DNA of 64,000 nt from JAHBNG01 sp039028975. GTDB lineage: Bacteria > Chloroflexota > Anaerolineae > Caldilineales > Caldilineaceae. The translations under genes were made by a program, and so were the position numbers. The notes beneath the pieces were generated by a model. It was not told where the DNA came from. It saw only the letters and a list, made by a program, of their open reading frames with translations, and made no database searches. Every line of letters starts with the position of its first letter. Positions within the stretch are counted from its first letter, which is position 1. Location: the NCBI GenBank assembly GCA_039028975.1, contig JBCCHB010000022.1, positions 62,001-126,000 of the forward strand. The letters run 5' to 3'. Shown here one piece after another: positions 62,334-64,000 of this stretch.

Positions 62334-62368
62334 ACTGAATATGTACTAAGTAAAGCTCGGGTTACATT

Positions 62369-63067
62369 ATGAGATTTGGAATTGTAATATTTTTTATCTT
62401 CTTTGTTGTCTTTTTGCTTATATTTTCACTGATTACGGGCATTGCTTGGATAATGGCCCGCTTGTTAATGCTGATCTTCCCGCTAAACCTATTTCAAGCC
62501 ATGCTGCTCAGCACCATCTTTTCAAGCGGTGCCGGGTTTTCTGTTTACAGATTGTTTATAGTATTCGCTGATGCTGAAGAAATGATGTCAGTCATAGAGG
62601 AAAATTCTCAGAAGGGTGCGCGAACTGTGCCAGTACCTCAGCTATCCAAACCTTCCGATGACGAATATGATGTAATATCTTCTAAACAATTCTACAAAAA
62701 GGCATCAGAGCGGACGTGGAAAAAATGGCTGACCGAGGAAATTGCCAACGATATCTACGCTGAGTTCCAGGATAATCCCCAGACTGTTTCAAATTTGAAT
62801 CAATCTCAAATAGAAGGATTATCTATCCGTTTGGCAGAAGTTGGCATCGAGATCATCACAGGAAAGACTTCAAGAGCACGCAATCTCAAGGCATCCAAAA
62901 ATGCATTTGTGAAACAGGCTGAAAAAGCAGACCAGATGCCGGACAATGATGAAATCCTCGGTATGGCTGTTGATGCGTACAATCTAAATATGGATTACTA
63001 TAAGGATGAGTTACTCGAAGTCATTCGAGACAAGAAGTGGAATAAGCTTTCTACAATCAAAGAATAA
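62369..63067 (+). CDS. hypothetical membrane protein
   Basis: A 232-residue protein with two hydrophobic helices (about 5-30 and 36-66) and a ~165-residue charged, mostly helical tail predicted in the cytoplasm (WKKWLTEEIANDIYAEFQDN; IRLAEVGIEIITGKTSRARN). I do not recognise the family. It has no strong ribosome-binding site (GTTACATT before ATG). Repeats D (upstream) and A/C (downstream) isolate it from neighbours. Codon use looks AT-richer than the surrounding genes. Confidence 0.65.
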   Translation: MRFGIVIFFIFFVVFLLIFSLITGIAWIMARLLMLIFPLNLFQAMLLSTIFSSGAGFSVYRLFIVFADAEEMMSVIEENSQKGARTVPVPQLSKPSDDEYDVISSKQFYKKASERTWKKWLTEEIANDIYAEFQDNPQTVSNLNQSQIEGLSIRLAEVGIEIITGKTSRARNLKASKNAFVKQAEKADQMPDNDEILGMAVDAYNLNMDYYKDELLEVIRDKKWNKLSTIKE

Positions 63068-63089
63068 CCGTATAACAAGCTTTCTTTCC

Positions 63090-63125
63090 TATACTCAGCT
63101 CCGTTTGAAAACGACCGCAGCATAG
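63090..63125 (+). repeat. dispersed repeat A, short form
   Basis: It reads TATACTCAGCTCCGTTTGAA followed by AACGACCGCAGCATAG, almost identical to 1-32. It lies 23 bp after the stop of the membrane protein gene. Confidence 0.85.
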
Positions 63126-63153
63126 ATAGATACAGAAGGTGTCAACGGTTTTA

Positions 63154-63234
63154 AGGAATGAGTTGTAAATAACTTGCGCGTTTCAATCGGGTGTAACCCC
63201 TTCAGGTACTCAAGTTATTTAATTCCCGTTCCTA
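63154..63234 (+). repeat. dispersed repeat C, copy 2 (hairpin)
   Basis: AAGGAATGAGTTGTAAATAA to ATTCCCGTTCCTA; arms pair over about 23 bp. A partial repeat A follows at 63239-63268, so three repeats are packed in 180 bp before gcvH. Confidence 0.85.
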
Positions 63235-63238
63235 AAAT

Positions 63239-63268
63239 GGTCTTCAAATCGACCACAGAATATCACAG
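63239..63268 (+). repeat. dispersed repeat A, partial right end
   Basis: TGGTCTTCAAATCGACCACAG and AATATCACAG resemble the right half of the long repeat A copies (GTTTACAAAGCGACCACAG). A further diverged relative may lie at 63751-63787. Confidence 0.5.
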
Positions 63269-63288
63269 ACCAATTGGAAACAAATATT

Positions 63289-63678
63289 ATGGCTAATGTA
63301 CCAGACAACTTGATGTACTCCAAAGAGGATGAATGGGTCAAGATTGAGAATGATAGAGCAATTATAGGAATTAGTGACTATGCTCAAGACGCGCTCTCAG
63401 ACATTGTTTATCTAGAGTTACCAAATGTAGGAGACACGTTTAAGGCTGATGAAGTTTTTGGCGTGGTGGAATCAGTTAAAGCTGCTTCAGATCTCTTTAC
63501 ACCTATTTCTATTGAAATTCTTGAAGTCAACGAGGCATTGGTGGAAAGTCCAGAGATGATCAACGACGATCCATATGGGGAAGGCTGGATGATCAAAGTC
63601 ACTGTACAGGATACCAGCCAATTGGATTCTATGATGAGTGCTGCCGATTATGAAGCCTACTGTGAGACTCGCTCCTAG
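63289..63678 (+). CDS. gcvH: glycine cleavage system H protein
   Basis: The 129-residue lipoyl protein starts at ATG 63289, with GGAAA 8 nt upstream; a TTG five codons earlier is less likely. The lipoylated lysine is K64 in ESVKAASDL, preceded by the family motif SDIVYLELPNVGDTF. H protein shuttles the aminomethyl group between the P, T and L proteins of glycine cleavage. The partner genes are not in the window, so it may be remote or act in lipoyl transfer. Confidence 0.93.
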   Translation: MANVPDNLMYSKEDEWVKIENDRAIIGISDYAQDALSDIVYLELPNVGDTFKADEVFGVVESVKAASDLFTPISIEILEVNEALVESPEMINDDPYGEGWMIKVTVQDTSQLDSMMSAADYEAYCETRS

Positions 63679-63835
63679 GGTGAGTGTTGTCAAGTTACGC
63701 TCATACTCATCTCCCATTGGAAACCGTCGTTTGGTGATTCCTGGAAGAACGTGAAATAGTACGGTTCTCAATTCGAACGCAGTGCAACTGATGAGAACTT
63801 AGATTTTTTTTCAGAGTCAAAGAAAATCATGCACA

Positions 63836-63880
63836 TTGTGATTAATTTCACAATCATGTTCTCTATGCATATGGTATGAT
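63836..63880 (+). promoter_or_regulatory. CRP-type box with -10: class II promoter of the oxidoreductase gene
   Basis: TTGTGATTAATTTCACAA (63836-63853) contains a perfect TGTGA-N6-TCACA site. The -10 TATGAT lies at 63875-63880, giving a start near 63886 and placing the box centre at about -41.5, the class II activation position. No good -35 is present, as expected for an activator-dependent promoter. Confidence 0.65.
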
Positions 63881-63900
63881 CACTTTAGGAGGATAAAGAG

Positions 63901-64000
63901 ATGACCCAGAATCCTAAAGTGATTATTATCGGTGCCGGATTTGGCGGCCTATTCGCAGCAAGAGAGCTGGCCAACCAATCTGTTGATGTGTTATTGGTTG
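63901..64000 (+). CDS. NAD(P)/FAD-dependent oxidoreductase (type II NADH dehydrogenase-like), 5' end
   Basis: Only the first 33 codons are in the window. They read MTQNPKVIIIGAGFGGLFAA, a Rossmann dinucleotide-binding motif (GxGxxG) typical of NDH-2/pyridine nucleotide-disulfide oxidoreductases. AGGAGG lies 10 nt before ATG. A CRP-type activator box stands before the promoter, which fits respiratory control. Partial: the rest lies beyond the window. Confidence 0.75.
   Translation, partial: MTQNPKVIIIGAGFGGLFAARELANQSVDVLLV

Noticed and set aside
1..64000. tRNA, rRNA or classical riboswitches
   Set aside because: I looked for T-loop GGTTCRA strings, rRNA-like conserved segments and common riboswitch cores (including before gcvH) and found none that could be supported by eye.

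Overview
The window looks like a chromosomal stretch from a member of the Chloroflexota (Anaerolineae/Caldilineae-type). Evidence: several secreted proteins carry Pro/Thr-rich linkers and a terminal YLP-type segment, which I know from that phylum; a sugar ABC operon with a divergent LacI regulator; paralogous phytanoyl-CoA dioxygenases; Gfo/Idh/MocA and xylose-isomerase-like enzymes; STAND ATPases; and intergenic DNA crowded with short hairpin repeats. Composition is moderate, with AT-rich patches over the repeats. The assignment is an inference from gene content. I see no rRNA, tRNA or CRISPR array.

Layout. 0.7-5 kb: sugar isomerase-like enzyme, Bcr/CflA-type exporter, FAD monooxygenase and Crp/Fnr-type regulator. 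5.5-9.6 kb: two secreted proteins (CnaB/carboxypeptidase-regulatory-like repeats; subtilase). 9.7-21.4 kb: a small-molecule catabolic region with a Gfo/Idh oxidoreductase, an amino-alcohol-kinase-like phosphotransferase paired with a class III aminotransferase/phospho-lyase, a sugar ABC operon (binding protein and two permeases, no ATPase) with divergent lacI, and two PhyH dioxygenases separated by a PIN toxin/hybrid antitoxin module. 21.4-28.2 kb: AAA/PD-(D/E)XK protein, a RecB-like/DEDD nuclease fused to an IS66 transposase, and an alpha/beta hydrolase with its TetR regulator. 28.5-39.5 kb: aldo/keto reductase, second phosphotransferase, GNAT, secreted beta-helix/LamG protein, and an M20 peptidase-CHAT protease operon. 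39.9-51.7 kb: M9-type collagenase, O-antigen-ligase-like protein, NudC, class II aldolase, cupin-GNAT pair, and two aminotransferases (one MocR-type). 51.9-58.5 kb: a three-gene operon with a RelA/SpoT-like protein fused to a STAND ATPase, a STAND ATPase-winged-helix regulator and a secreted protein. 59-64 kb: MFS transporter, glutathione synthetase, a membrane protein, GcvH and the start of a pyridine nucleotide-disulfide oxidoreductase.

Most unusual features: (1) the 51.9-58.5 kb operon, in which a full-length RSH scaffold with both active sites apparently degenerate is fused to a STAND ATPase and lies next to an ATPase-DNA-binding protein, suggesting an alarmone- or stress-sensing switch controlling a surface protein; (2) the nuclease-transposase fusion at 23.3-26.1 kb; (3) the shared YLP segment at the far end of the secreted proteins; (4) a DUF1778-UPF0175 hybrid antitoxin. 

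Regulation can be read directly in several places: twin TetR operators that each fill a 17-bp promoter spacer, paired LacI operators, a CRP-type box at a class II position, and two promoters placed for leaderless mRNAs. At least five families of dispersed hairpin-forming repeats fill the intergenic DNA. Gene functions are from recognising families and motifs by eye; no database search was run.
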